Assembly: GCA_016720465.1 (NCBI GenBank)
Contig: JADKKO010000002.1
Coordinates: 226,001 to 290,000 of the forward strand
Origin: Holophagaceae bacterium
GTDB lineage: Bacteria; Acidobacteriota; Holophagae; Holophagales; Holophagaceae
Direction: 5' to 3'
Length of the DNA: 64,000 nucleotides
Below the pieces are notes generated by a model. It was not told the DNA's origin and did no database searches. It saw nothing but the letters and a program-made list of their open reading frames with translations. Positions 48,560-58,527 of this stretch are shown piece after piece; position 1 is the first letter of the stretch; every line of letters starts with the position of its first letter. The position numbers and the translations under genes are program-made.

Positions 48560-51004
48560 ATGAAACCCATCTCCCTCTTCCTCCGGTTTTTGGATCGGTT
48601 CAGCCTCCGACACTTGTTGATGGTGTGGATGGCCGTGGCGCTGGCGGGGTGTTCGGCCACGCTGCTCGCCTACTGGCGGACCTATCAGCACCTCAGGATC
48701 CCTGCGGCTGGAGCAGCGGATGCGGGGGCTGGATACCTGTTTGCCGCGTTGGCCGTGGCCGGCCTGTCCATGACCGGGATCCTGGGGCTGGCCATCTCGC
48801 GGAGCGTCGCCCGCCAGGTCCAGGGCATGGCTGAATTGGCCCAGCGCTTGGAGATGCGCGACTTCAAGGACTACCCCGTGGCCATTCCCGACGGCGAGCC
48901 GGGAAAAGTGATCCGGTCCTTCCTCGACATGCGCAGGGCGATCATCGGATATGAAACCGAACTGCGGACCGCCGTGGACCAGTTGCGCGAAGCCAACCAC
49001 AACCTCGGCCAGCGAGAAGCTTTTTTGCGAGCGTTGGTGGACTCCGCGCCCGTGGGCATCCTGACGCAGGACCGGGATTCCGTTATCCTGTCCATCAACC
49101 CCTTCCTGCAAGAGTTGCTGGGCTATGGAGCTGAAGAGGTGGTCGGAAAGGATCCAGCCGCCTGGCTCGATCCGCAGGATGCCGAGGCGTTCTACGGCCG
49201 GCTCAGCGGCTTTTACGGGAAACCGGTGGGATCGGGCCGGGCCTTGCACGAGGCCATGGTGGCTCTGGGCCCCTTTCCCCCCCAGGAATTGAATTTCATC
49301 CGCAAGGACGGCGCCAAGGTGCCCGTCATGGTCGCCGTCTCCCTGATGCAGGGGAATGGGAACGGGTCCCTGGGCAGATTGACGGTGGTGACCGACCTGA
49401 CCGTGCTCAAAGCGCTGGAAATGGGGCTGAGGGAACGGGAAGCCGAGGCCCAGGCCGCGAACCGGGCGAAATCCGCCTTCCTGGCCGCCATGAGCCACGA
49501 GGTGCGCACCCCTCTCATCGGCATCAACGGGATGATCGAGATTCTCTCCATGGGGACCATGGACAAGGACCAGCGCCAGGCGGTGAACATCATCCATCAT
49601 TCGGCGCAGAGCCTCTTGCAGATCGTCGGGGACATCCTCGATTTTTCGAAGGTCGAGGCCGGCAAGCTCGAATTGGTCCCCGAGACGATTTCCATCCGGA
49701 AAGTGATTGAAACGGCGGTCACCAATTTCGCCCAGGCCGCCTCCAGCAAGGGGCTCCAGATCCACCGGGAAATCAGTGATGCGGTGGGCCCGGCCCACGT
49801 GGCGGACCCCTTGAGGCTGATCCAGATCCTGAATAATTTCTTGAGCAATGCCGTGAAATTCACCAAGGAAGGAAGCATCACGGTCAGGGTCCGGCGCGTG
49901 GAAGCCACTGCTGGCGCCGAAAAGTTGAGGCTTGAAGTCCAGGACACCGGCATCGGAGTTCCCGAAGAAAACCAGGTCGGCCTGTTCCAGCCTTTCTCCC
50001 AAGCGGAATCGAGCACGACCCGGCGATTCGGCGGGACCGGGCTTGGCCTTGCGATCAGCCGCCGCCTAGCGGATCTGATGGGGGGCGAAATCTCCATGCA
50101 GAGCGCGCCGGGCAGGGGGACGCTCATGGCGTTCACGGCCACTTTCCCGCTGGGAGACGTCAAGGACATTGTTGAGGCGGAATCGCTGGACCTGAGGGAA
50201 GTGGCTGGGTGCTTCCGGCCCACTCCCAGCGTGGAAGAGGCGGTGCTGGAGCGGAGCCTCATCCTGCTGGCCGAAGACCATCCCACCAATCGCGCGGTGC
50301 TGACCCGCCAATTGAACCTGGCGGGTTTCGCCCTGGAGGTGGCCGAGGACGGGCTGGATGCCTTCGAGCGATGGAAGAGCGGCCGCCATGCGCTGGTGCT
50401 CACGGACCTGCACATGCCGCGGATGGACGGCTACCAGCTCACCGAAGCCCTCCGGAACTGGGAACGGGCGCATGGCCTATCCCGGACGCCGGTGATCGCC
50501 CTCACCGCCAATGTGCTCCAAGGCGAGGCGGAACGCTGCCTTGCGTTGGACATGGATGACTACCTCACGAAACCTGTGAGCCTCTCGATGCTGTCGGTCA
50601 AGGTGCGCCAATGGCTGCCGCACCTCCGATGGCCTGGCGCCGATCCGGAGGAGCTGGAGGCACCGGCCGCCGGGGAGCTTCAGCCCTTGGGACTGGACCA
50701 CGAGGCCCTGTTGGCCTTGAGCGGGAATGATCCAGCGACAGCCACCGAAATCCTGGAAGATTTTCGGTTCAACACCCGGATGGATCTTGAAACGCTGACC
50801 CAATACTTTGAACTGAAGGACCAGGATTCGGTCGTCCGTCAAGCCCATCGCATCAAGGGCGCCAGCGCCATGGTGGGCGCCCACGTCTTGGCGCAGAAAG
50901 CCAGGGATCTCGAATCCTCCGCCAGGGCAGGCGCATGGGGCGAAGTCCAATCGCTGATGCATCAGTTGCAATGGGCCTTCGAGGGGACGGCTAGGACGGA
51001 ATGA
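48560..51004 (+). CDS. Hybrid histidine kinase (HAMP-like, PAS, HK, REC, HPt)
   Basis: An 814-residue membrane kinase. Two N-terminal membrane helices (about 17-36 and 52-72) with a short periplasmic loop, a HAMP-like region, PAS (about 150-280), HisKA with phospho-His in AAMSHEVRTPLIGINGM (about 315), HATPase with NNFLSNAVKFT, DTGIGVPEE and GGTGLGLAISRRL, a receiver (LILLAEDHPTNRAV, Asp in LVLTDLHMPRMDGY) and a C-terminal HPt with phospho-His in AHRIKGASAMVG (about 765). A phosphorelay to the adjacent REC-EAL protein is a reasonable inference. The ATG at 48560 follows AGAAGG, 10 bases after the EAL gene stop. Confidence 0.94.
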   Translation: MKPISLFLRFLDRFSLRHLLMVWMAVALAGCSATLLAYWRTYQHLRIPAAGAADAGAGYLFAALAVAGLSMTGILGLAISRSVARQVQGMAELAQRLEMRDFKDYPVAIPDGEPGKVIRSFLDMRRAIIGYETELRTAVDQLREANHNLGQREAFLRALVDSAPVGILTQDRDSVILSINPFLQELLGYGAEEVVGKDPAAWLDPQDAEAFYGRLSGFYGKPVGSGRALHEAMVALGPFPPQELNFIRKDGAKVPVMVAVSLMQGNGNGSLGRLTVVTDLTVLKALEMGLREREAEAQAANRAKSAFLAAMSHEVRTPLIGINGMIEILSMGTMDKDQRQAVNIIHHSAQSLLQIVGDILDFSKVEAGKLELVPETISIRKVIETAVTNFAQAASSKGLQIHREISDAVGPAHVADPLRLIQILNNFLSNAVKFTKEGSITVRVRRVEATAGAEKLRLEVQDTGIGVPEENQVGLFQPFSQAESSTTRRFGGTGLGLAISRRLADLMGGEISMQSAPGRGTLMAFTATFPLGDVKDIVEAESLDLREVAGCFRPTPSVEEAVLERSLILLAEDHPTNRAVLTRQLNLAGFALEVAEDGLDAFERWKSGRHALVLTDLHMPRMDGYQLTEALRNWERAHGLSRTPVIALTANVLQGEAERCLALDMDDYLTKPVSLSMLSVKVRQWLPHLRWPGADPEELEAPAAGELQPLGLDHEALLALSGNDPATATEILEDFRFNTRMDLETLTQYFELKDQDSVVRQAHRIKGASAMVGAHVLAQKARDLESSARAGAWGEVQSLMHQLQWAFEGTARTE

Positions 51005-51052
51005 ACCGATGGCTGTCCAATCCTCATGCTGGCGATCGGCCCTGGAACATCC

Positions 51053-53602
51053 TCAAATCCCGCTCATCCCCTGTTTCGCCGCCACCCAGTTCATCACTTC
51101 CAGCGGGGTCATGGCCTTGAGGTCCAAGGCTTCCAGTTCCTGCCGCAATGGATCCTCTAGGGGCTCGAACATGGCCAGCAGCGGCTGCTGCACGGGCAGG
51201 GAGGCCGACGTTTTCGAAGGGAGCGAAGGCTGGTCCCCCGGTTGTTCCAGCAACCGCTGGGCCTTGGCGATCACGGCGCGGGGCAGGCCGGCCAGCTTTG
51301 CGACGTGGATGCCATAGCTCCGGTCCGCGGGACCCGGCGCGATGCGATGGAGGAATAGAAGCTGATCCTCCCATTCCTGGACTTCCACGTGGAGATTCTG
51401 GATGCGCGGGTCTCCGGCCAGTTTCGTCATCTCGAAAAAGTGCGTGGCGAACAGCGTGCGCGGCTCGCCGCCTTTCAGGTCCCGGAGATGGAGCGCGATG
51501 GCTTCCGCCAGGGCGAGGCCGTCCCGGGTGCTGGTCCCGCGGCCGATCTCATCCAGGATCACCAGGCTCGCCGGGGTCACCTGGTTCAGGATCCGGGCGG
51601 TTTCCGTCATCTCGACCATGAAGGTGGATTGGCCCTTGGCCAGGAAATCCGAAGCGCCGATGCGCGTGAAGATCCGGTCCGTGATGCCGAAGCGCATCAA
51701 TTCCGCAGGCACGAAGGAGCCGGTTTGCGCCAGCACCACCAGCAGGGCCGCGGTGCGGAGGAAGGTGGACTTGCCGCCCATGTTCGGGCCCGTCACCACC
51801 GCCATGTTCTGCGCCTGCCCGAGCTCCAGGTCGTTGGGTATGCATTCGCGGCCCAGCCGCGCTTCGAGCATGGGATGGCGCGCGCCTGCGAGGACCAGCT
51901 CCCGCGCCTCGCTCAGTTCAGGCCGGGTCCAGCCGCTGTGCCGGGCCCGCTCCGCGAAGGCGCACAGCAGGTCCAGCGCCGCGACGGTCCTGGAAAGGGT
52001 GACCACATCGGCTCTTGAAGCGAGCACCGCATCCAGCAGCCGCTTGTACTGGATCGTCTCCAGGCGGACCTGGTCGCTCTCCGCGCTCACCAGCCGCTGC
52101 TCGAAGGCCAGCAGCTTCTCGGTGGTGAAACGCTCGGCGTTGGCCAGGGTCTGCTTCCGGAGGAAATGCTGGGGAGCCGCCGCCAGATTGGATTTGGTGA
52201 TCTCGAAGTAGTAGCCGAACACCCGGTTGTACTTGATCTTCAGGCTGCCGATGCCCGAGGCCAGGCGCTCCTCTTCTTCCAGCTCCAGCATCACCTGCTT
52301 CGCATCGCGCGCCAGGCGGCGGACCGCGTCCAGCTCCGCATCCACGCCGTCCCGGATGACACCGCTCCTTTCGAGGTCGAGGGAGGGCGCAGCCTCCACG
52401 CAGCGTTGGAGCTCCTTCAGCAAGTCCGCGCAAAGTGGCGTGGACCCGGGCCAGAGGCCCAGGTCCTCCGCGTCCCCGAACCAGCCCCTGTCCCGGAGCA
52501 GCGCCGGGAGATCCTGCAGGGCCGCCAGCCCGTCGCGAAGCTGCGCCAACTCCGGCGGCGTGGCGAGGCCCATCGCGATGCGGCCCAGCAGGCGGTCCAG
52601 ATCCGGCACCTTGGCGAAGAGCCGATGGAGCGGCTCCCGGCGGCTGTCCTCGGTCAGCCAGGCCACCTGCGACCACCGCCGTTCCAGCGCATCGCTTTCC
52701 CGCAGGGGCTGTTCCAGCCAGCTCCGCAACAGGCGGGAACCCATGCGCGTGCGGCACTGGTCGAGCAGCGCGAGCAGGCTGCCCTGCTTGCTTCCATCCA
52801 GCGTGTTGGCGAAGACCTCCAGGTGCCTCGCGCTCGTGGCGTCCAGCAGCGGGCCCGCGGCGCCCAGCTCCAGCGACACACCCTGCAGGTGGGCGGGGCG
52901 GCCCTTCTGGGTGATCTCGACCTGGTCCAGCAAAGCGCCCAAGGCGCCGATGGCGGCAGGGTAGGGCTGGAGGCCGACGCCTTCCAGGTGCTGCCACCCG
53001 AAGAAGGCCAGGATCTGCTGCGTGGCGCGGGAGGGTTCGAAGCGCCAGGCCGGGAGCTGCTGGGCGGCCGCCTCGGACCGGAGGGGCGGCTCGACGCCTT
53101 CGGGCAGCAGCAGTTCGTGGGGCGCCAGGCGTTCCAGGGTGGCGCCCAGGGAGGCTTCGCCCTCGCCCGGCAGCACCCGGATCTGGCCGCTGGCCAGTTG
53201 CAGCAGCGCGATGCCCCAGTGGGCTCCGATGCGATGCACGGAGGCGAGCCACCGGGCGTCGTCATCAAGCCAGGTGCCGGGCGTGATGATGCGGCGGATC
53301 GCGCGGGGCAGCAGCCCCTTTACTTCTTCGGGCTTCGCGGTGGGCTCGGCGATGGCGGCGCTGAAACCCGCGGCCAGGAGCTTCGGCAGGTAGCCTTCCA
53401 GCGCGAAATGGGGCACGCCGCACATGGGCATCTCGGTGTCGGTGCCCTTGCCCCGGGCGGTGAGCGCGATCTCCAGCACCGGGGCCGCGAGCACCGCGTC
53501 CTCGCCGATGATCTCGTAGAAGTCCCCCATGCGCGTGAGCAGGATCGCGCTGCCCGCCTCGCGTTTGAGGCCCGCGATCTGAGTCATCATCGGGGTGGCC
53601 AT
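51053..53602 (-). CDS. mutS: DNA mismatch repair protein MutS
   Basis: An 849-residue MutS1. The N-terminal mismatch-recognition domain includes LLTRMGDFYEIIGEDA with the F-x-E wedge; connector, lever and clamp domains follow; the ABC ATPase has Walker A GPNMGGKST (about 606), signature region FMVEMTETARILNQ, Walker B LVILDEIGRGTSTRDG and ATHFFEMTKL; a C-terminal tail ends AAKQGM. The ATG at 53602 is preferred over a longer open frame because family similarity begins at MTQIAGLKREAG. The ribosome site is weak. MutL is not in the window. Confidence 0.97.
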   Translation of the reverse strand: MATPMMTQIAGLKREAGSAILLTRMGDFYEIIGEDAVLAAPVLEIALTARGKGTDTEMPMCGVPHFALEGYLPKLLAAGFSAAIAEPTAKPEEVKGLLPRAIRRIITPGTWLDDDARWLASVHRIGAHWGIALLQLASGQIRVLPGEGEASLGATLERLAPHELLLPEGVEPPLRSEAAAQQLPAWRFEPSRATQQILAFFGWQHLEGVGLQPYPAAIGALGALLDQVEITQKGRPAHLQGVSLELGAAGPLLDATSARHLEVFANTLDGSKQGSLLALLDQCRTRMGSRLLRSWLEQPLRESDALERRWSQVAWLTEDSRREPLHRLFAKVPDLDRLLGRIAMGLATPPELAQLRDGLAALQDLPALLRDRGWFGDAEDLGLWPGSTPLCADLLKELQRCVEAAPSLDLERSGVIRDGVDAELDAVRRLARDAKQVMLELEEEERLASGIGSLKIKYNRVFGYYFEITKSNLAAAPQHFLRKQTLANAERFTTEKLLAFEQRLVSAESDQVRLETIQYKRLLDAVLASRADVVTLSRTVAALDLLCAFAERARHSGWTRPELSEARELVLAGARHPMLEARLGRECIPNDLELGQAQNMAVVTGPNMGGKSTFLRTAALLVVLAQTGSFVPAELMRFGITDRIFTRIGASDFLAKGQSTFMVEMTETARILNQVTPASLVILDEIGRGTSTRDGLALAEAIALHLRDLKGGEPRTLFATHFFEMTKLAGDPRIQNLHVEVQEWEDQLLFLHRIAPGPADRSYGIHVAKLAGLPRAVIAKAQRLLEQPGDQPSLPSKTSASLPVQQPLLAMFEPLEDPLRQELEALDLKAMTPLEVMNWVAAKQGMSGI

Positions 53603-53751
53603 GGGTGTCCGGCGGAGCTTATCTGTGTGAGCGACCGCCCAGGGAAGGCAGATCGAGCGAGGAATGGAAGGGCATCCCAACATCATCGCGCAGGTTGATG
53701 GTGGGCGCGGGTTTGATTCGGTATGGTGAGTAAACAATAAGAAAATCTTAG

Positions 53752-53780
53752 TTGACAGTAATCAAGTTTGAATCGATTCT
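53752..53780 (+). promoter_or_regulatory. Weak promoter candidate for clpB
   Basis: TTGACA (53752-53757) is a perfect -35 box; 17 bases downstream GATTCT (53775-53780) matches the -10 box at three of six positions. The region 53720-53790 is AT-rich compared with surroundings. No CIRCE element or clear sigma-32 pattern was seen. The 195-base gap also holds the divergent mutS promoter. Confidence 0.35.
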
Positions 53781-53797
53781 TGTTTTCTGGGGGTCCC

Positions 53798-56371
53798 ATG
53801 ACTCTGCTTCCCTTCACTCAAAAAGCCAATGACGCCCTGGTGGCAGCTCGATCCAAAGCGGTGGCCGAACAACATCCCGAGATTGTCCCGCCACACCTCT
53901 TCCAGGCCCTGCTGGTCCCGGACATGGGACTCAGGCCCGTATTGGAACGGGCCGGGCTGTCTCCTGAATCCCTGAAGGGGCTCCAGGACGGGGTTGATGA
54001 CATGGTGGGAAAGCTGCCCAAGGCCATCGGCGGTTCCGAACCCCAGCTCGGCGCTGGTTTCCGGCATTTCCTGGAGGTGGCCAGCGACACCGGGCGCGGC
54101 CTGGGCGACCGCTTCCTGGCCACGGATGCCATGCTGCTGGCCTTTTCCAACGCCGCCACCGATGCGAAAAAGCTGCTGGAGCGCTTCGGGCTGGATCGTA
54201 AAAAGCTCGAAGCCGCCATCAAGGAAAGCCGCGCAGGGGCCCGTGTTGAAGACGAGAAGGCCGAAGAGAAATTCGCCTCGCTCCAAAAATACGCCAAGGA
54301 TTTCACGGCACTGGCCGAGGCCGGAAAGCTGGACCCGGTCATCGGCCGCGATGAGGAAATCCGCCGCGTGCTGCAGGTGCTGTCGCGGCGCACCAAGAAC
54401 AACCCCGTGCTCATCGGGGAACCCGGCGTCGGCAAGACCGCCATCGCCGAAGGGTTGGCCCAGCGCATCGTGAAGAACGACGTGCCCGAGAGCCTGAAGG
54501 GCATCCGGCTGATGGGCCTGGACATGGGTTCCCTGGTGGCCGGAACCCAGTACCGGGGCCAGTTCGAGGAGCGCCTGAAGGGTGTGCTGAAAGAAATCGA
54601 AGAGAGCGACGGCGGGATCATCCTCTTCATCGATGAGCTGCATACGCTGGTGGGGGCTGGCTCCGCGGAAGGCTCCATGGATGCCGCGAACCTGCTCAAA
54701 CCCGCGCTCGCGCGGGGCGACCTGCGTTGCATCGGCGCCACCACGCTGAATGAGTACCAGAAGCACATCGAGAAGGACGCGGCGCTGGAACGGCGCTTCC
54801 AGCCGGTCTACGTGGAGGAGCCGAGCATCGAAGACGCCATCTCGATTCTCCGGGGCCTCAAGGAGCGCTACGAACTGCACCATGGCGTGCGCATCAAGGA
54901 CGCGGCGCTGGTGGAGGCGGTGCAGCTTTCCAGCCGGTATATCGCGGACCGCTTTCTGCCGGACAAGGCCGTGGACCTGATGGACGAGGCGGCCTCAAGC
55001 GTCCGGATGCAGCTGGATTCCAGGCCCATCGAGATCGATGTGCGGGAGCGCCGCGAATTGCAACTGCAGTTGGAACGCCATGCCCTGGCCAAGGAGAAGG
55101 ATTCCATCTCCAAGGCCCGCCTGAAGGAGCTGGATGGAGAATTCGCCGAGTTGAAGGAAGAACTTTCGCGGCTCCGCGCCCGATGGGAAAACGACAAGAA
55201 GGCCATCGAGCAGACCCGCGGACAGCAGAAAAAACTGGACGACCTCCGCATCGAGCTGGAGCAGGCCAAGAACCGCGCCGAGTACGAGCGGGCCTCGCGG
55301 CTCGAATACGGCGAGATCCCCGCGCTGGAAAAGCAGATCGAGGCCGGCTCGAAGAATGAATCCTCCATGCTGCGCCTGGAAGTGAGCGAAGAGGATGTCG
55401 CCAGCGTCGTGAGCAAGTGGACGGGCATTCCGGTGTCCCGGCTCCTGGAAGGCGAGATCCAGAAGCTGCTTCACATGGAGGCGCGGCTCCGGTTGCGCGT
55501 CGTCGGCCAGGACGCGGCGCTGGTGGGCATTTCCGATGCCCTGCGGCGCAACCGCGCGGGACTCGCCGATCCGAAACGGCCCATCGGCTCCTTCCTGTTC
55601 CTGGGTCCCACGGGCGTGGGCAAGACCGAAGTGGCGAGGGCCCTGGCGGAATTCCTGTTCGACGACGAGAACGCCATGGTGCGCATCGACATGAGCGAAT
55701 TCACCCACGAAGCGGATTCCACGCGGCTGATCGGCGCAGCGCCCGGCTACATCGGCTACGAGGAAGGCGGCCGCCTCACCGAGGCCATCCGCCGCCGGCC
55801 CTATGCGGTGATCCTGCTGGACGAGATGGAGAAGGCGCACCCGCGGGTCTTCGACCTGTTCCTGCAGGTGCTGGAGGACGGCCGCCTCACCGACGGCAAG
55901 GGCCGGACTGTGAACTTCAGGAACACGATCCTGATCATGACCAGCAACGTGGGCAGCTCGGCGATTTTCAAGGCCGGCGGCCACGCGGACAGGGCGCAGA
56001 CCGAGATCCAGGAGGCCCTGCGGGCCTTCTTCCGGCCCGAATTCCTGAACCGCATCGATGAGGTTGTCACCTTCCGCACCTTGGACCGCGACGACATGCG
56101 GGCCGTGGCGAAGATCCAGCTGAAGCGGGTGGAGGATCTGCTGGCCGAGCGGCGCCTAGGCATCGAGGTCAGCGAGGCAGCCCTGGGCTGGCTCGCGGAG
56201 GAAGGTTTCGACGAGCAGCTCGGCGCCCGCCCCTTGAAGCGGCTCATCCAGCACGTGGTCGTCAATCCGCTGTCCAGGCTGATTCTCGAAGGGAAGCTGG
56301 AACCAGGCTCCATGGCTCAGGTGGGTGTGCAAAACGCTGCGCTGGAGGTCGTGGCCAAAGCCGTGCAGTAA
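53798..56371 (+). CDS. clpB: ClpB disaggregase chaperone
   Basis: An 857-residue AAA+ Hsp100 protein that rescues aggregated proteins with DnaK. N-domain (1-145; FTQKANDALVAARSKAVAEQ), first AAA+ with GEPGVGKTA (about 207) and FIDELHTLVGAG, a coiled-coil M-domain (about 395-520) that marks ClpB rather than ClpA/C, second AAA+ with GPTGVGKTEV (about 603) and LLDEMEKAHP, and a D2-small domain. There is no IGF/IGL ClpP-binding loop where ClpA would have it. The ATG at 53798 has GGGGG upstream. Heat-shock regulation is likely but no operator was found. Confidence 0.97.
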   Translation: MTLLPFTQKANDALVAARSKAVAEQHPEIVPPHLFQALLVPDMGLRPVLERAGLSPESLKGLQDGVDDMVGKLPKAIGGSEPQLGAGFRHFLEVASDTGRGLGDRFLATDAMLLAFSNAATDAKKLLERFGLDRKKLEAAIKESRAGARVEDEKAEEKFASLQKYAKDFTALAEAGKLDPVIGRDEEIRRVLQVLSRRTKNNPVLIGEPGVGKTAIAEGLAQRIVKNDVPESLKGIRLMGLDMGSLVAGTQYRGQFEERLKGVLKEIEESDGGIILFIDELHTLVGAGSAEGSMDAANLLKPALARGDLRCIGATTLNEYQKHIEKDAALERRFQPVYVEEPSIEDAISILRGLKERYELHHGVRIKDAALVEAVQLSSRYIADRFLPDKAVDLMDEAASSVRMQLDSRPIEIDVRERRELQLQLERHALAKEKDSISKARLKELDGEFAELKEELSRLRARWENDKKAIEQTRGQQKKLDDLRIELEQAKNRAEYERASRLEYGEIPALEKQIEAGSKNESSMLRLEVSEEDVASVVSKWTGIPVSRLLEGEIQKLLHMEARLRLRVVGQDAALVGISDALRRNRAGLADPKRPIGSFLFLGPTGVGKTEVARALAEFLFDDENAMVRIDMSEFTHEADSTRLIGAAPGYIGYEEGGRLTEAIRRRPYAVILLDEMEKAHPRVFDLFLQVLEDGRLTDGKGRTVNFRNTILIMTSNVGSSAIFKAGGHADRAQTEIQEALRAFFRPEFLNRIDEVVTFRTLDRDDMRAVAKIQLKRVEDLLAERRLGIEVSEAALGWLAEEGFDEQLGARPLKRLIQHVVVNPLSRLILEGKLEPGSMAQVGVQNAALEVVAKAVQ

Positions 56372-56428
56372 TTTTCGATTTTCGATTTCCCAAATTCGAT
56401 TAAGTTGGGGGCATCCTGATCCGAACCC

Positions 56429-57028
56429 ATGTTCCCGATTCCTCCAGTGGTCGTCCAAACGCAGCCGGACCTGCCCCGCGCGGCCCAGGCCGCGCATCGG
56501 CGGCATCTGCCCTACGCCGAGTGCAACCCGCAGGCCCTCGCGGAGCTGGCTGCGGGGGTCCAGGTGCGCAGGAATGCGGTGGCCTCCCTCACCCGGCTGC
56601 TGAAGGCGGCTGAACACGACGGAGTCCCCCTCAAGGTCGCGGCTGGATTCCGCTCGGTGGAAACGCAGCGGGCGGCCTTTGAATCCGGCGCCAAGAAAAA
56701 AGGCCTCTCCTTGCGGTCCTACGCCTGGTGGACCGCGCCTCCGGGCTTCAGCGAGCACCACACGGGGCTGGCCGTGGATTTCGCGGACCCCAAAAGACCC
56801 AAGACGAATTTCACTCCGGCTAGCTTTTCGAAAACCGAGGCTTACATCTGGCTGAAAACCCACGCGCAGGCGTTCGGGTTCGAACTCTCATTCAGAGAAA
56901 ACAGCGGATTGAGGGTGGCCTTTGAACCTTGGCATTGGCGCTTCGTGGGCGATGAAGAGAGCCGAGCCATCTTTGCCGTGGCAAGGCAGGGCCGGGTCGC
57001 TCAAGATGGAGTCCTGGCCCCCCGATGA
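56429..57028 (+). CDS. VanY-type D-alanyl-D-alanine carboxypeptidase (M15B)
   Basis: A 199-residue zinc peptidase that trims the terminal D-Ala from peptidoglycan stems. VAAGFRSVETQRAAFESG, SEHHTGLAVDFAD (zinc His and Asp, about 107-118) and EPWHWRFVG (catalytic Glu and zinc His, about 165-173) are all present. No signal peptide or lipobox is visible from the ATG at 56429, which is odd for a cell-wall enzyme; an alternative start or another export route is possible. Confidence 0.88.
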   Translation: MFPIPPVVVQTQPDLPRAAQAAHRRHLPYAECNPQALAELAAGVQVRRNAVASLTRLLKAAEHDGVPLKVAAGFRSVETQRAAFESGAKKKGLSLRSYAWWTAPPGFSEHHTGLAVDFADPKRPKTNFTPASFSKTEAYIWLKTHAQAFGFELSFRENSGLRVAFEPWHWRFVGDEESRAIFAVARQGRVAQDGVLAPR

Positions 57029-57102
57029 TCCATGACCGCCCCTCCTGTCCGCCTTCTGTCCCTCGGCTGAACCGAACCTCCCTGTTCCCATAGGCCTCGA
57101 CC

Positions 57103-58527
57103 TTGAACCCCCAATCCATCCTCGTGGTTGATGACGAACAGGGCTTCCGCGAGCTGCTGGTGGAAGCCCTGCGCACCGAAGTGTCCCGGGTGGACAGCGC
57201 GCCGGAGGCTGATTCCGCCTTGGCCATGGCGGTGGAGCAGCACTACGCGGTGATCTTCACGGACCTGATCCTGCCCGGCAGCCAGTCGGGACTTGACCTG
57301 ATCCGGTCCATCCGCAACGTGGACCGCCGCACGTTCTGCATCGTCATGACCGGCAACGCGACGACCGAGGTGGCCATCCAGGCCCTGAAGGAAGGAGCCT
57401 ACGATTTCATCCTGAAACCCTTCACGCTGGTGGAGATCAAGGCCAGCCTAAAACGCGCCCTGAGCCACTACGCGACCTTGAGGGAAAACGAGGCCTACCA
57501 GACCCAATTGGAGGAAATGGTCGCCGAGCGCACGGGCGAGACCATGAAGCTGAAGGAGGATATCGAGCATCTGTTCGAGAGTTTTGTGGCCGCGTCCGTC
57601 ACGGCCATCGAGTCCCGGGATCCCAGCACCTCCGGCCATTCCGAGCGGGTGGCGAAACTCACGGTCTCGCTGTCGGAGGCCGTGAACCGCACCGATGGCG
57701 GCCGCTACGGACCCACCTACTTCACCGCCGCGCAATTGCGGGAAATCCGGTACGCGAGCCTGCTGCATGATTTTGGGAAGGTCGGGGTGCCGGAGCATCT
57801 CCTCCTGAAGGCGAAAAAGCTGAAATCCGAGCGGCTCGACCACCTTCTGCAGCGGCTCCACCAGAGGGACCTGGAACAGACGTTGAGCCTCTTCGAGCAG
57901 GCCTGGGGCAACGGCTCGCATTTCGACCCGGATCGCCTGAAAGCGCTGATGAATGCCCAGCGGCGGGAATCGAGGGCCCTGGCGGAGAAGCTCCAGCGGT
58001 GCAATGAGCCGAAGCACCTGCTCCAGTCGGAGCTGCACGAACTGGAGGCCTTGGAGAACCTGGAGTTCAAGCACTGGAGCGGCGAGACGATCCCGCTGCT
58101 GGATCCTTCCGACATCGAATGCCTGCGGGTGCGCAGGGGCAGCCTCACCGAGGGCGAGCGGGACGAAGTGAGGGCCCACGTGAGCCATTCCTTCCGGTTC
58201 CTGAGCCGGATCCCGTGGACCGGCGAGCTGGCCAATGTTCCGGACATCGCCTATGCGCACCACGAGCGCCTCAACGGGCAAGGCTATCCACGGGGCATCG
58301 CGGAGGGCGAGATCCCAATCCAGAGCAAGATCATGGCGATCTCCGATGTCTTCGACGCCCTCGTGGCCAAGGATCGGCCCTACAAACGGGCCGTGGGGGT
58401 GGAGGAAAGCCTGGACATTCTGAATGAGGAGGCCCAGTCAGGCCTCCTGGACCGGAATCTGCTGGACATTTTCCTGGAAGCCCGCGTTTATGAAGTCACC
58501 ACTTCGCACCCCCGGGAGGCCCCATGA
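57103..58527 (+). CDS. REC-HD-GYP response regulator with a ~100-residue insertion
   Basis: A 474-residue protein from TTG 57103. REC domain (ILVVDDEQGFREL; phospho-acceptor in VIFTDLILPG, about residue 50), a helical linker, then an HD-GYP phosphodiesterase: SRDPSTSGHSERVAKL, LLHDFGKVGVPE (HD near 222) and HHERLNGQGYPRG (near 386). Between HD and HHE lie about 163 residues, some 100 more than in standard HD-GYP domains such as RpfG; the insertion is charged and helical (LHQRDLEQTLSLFEQAWG, QRRESRALAEKLQRC). It likely hydrolyses c-di-GMP or a related dinucleotide. The stop overlaps the next regulator's ATG. Confidence 0.9.
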   Translation: MNPQSILVVDDEQGFRELLVEALRTEVSRVDSAPEADSALAMAVEQHYAVIFTDLILPGSQSGLDLIRSIRNVDRRTFCIVMTGNATTEVAIQALKEGAYDFILKPFTLVEIKASLKRALSHYATLRENEAYQTQLEEMVAERTGETMKLKEDIEHLFESFVAASVTAIESRDPSTSGHSERVAKLTVSLSEAVNRTDGGRYGPTYFTAAQLREIRYASLLHDFGKVGVPEHLLLKAKKLKSERLDHLLQRLHQRDLEQTLSLFEQAWGNGSHFDPDRLKALMNAQRRESRALAEKLQRCNEPKHLLQSELHELEALENLEFKHWSGETIPLLDPSDIECLRVRRGSLTEGERDEVRAHVSHSFRFLSRIPWTGELANVPDIAYAHHERLNGQGYPRGIAEGEIPIQSKIMAISDVFDALVAKDRPYKRAVGVEESLDILNEEAQSGLLDRNLLDIFLEARVYEVTTSHPREAP

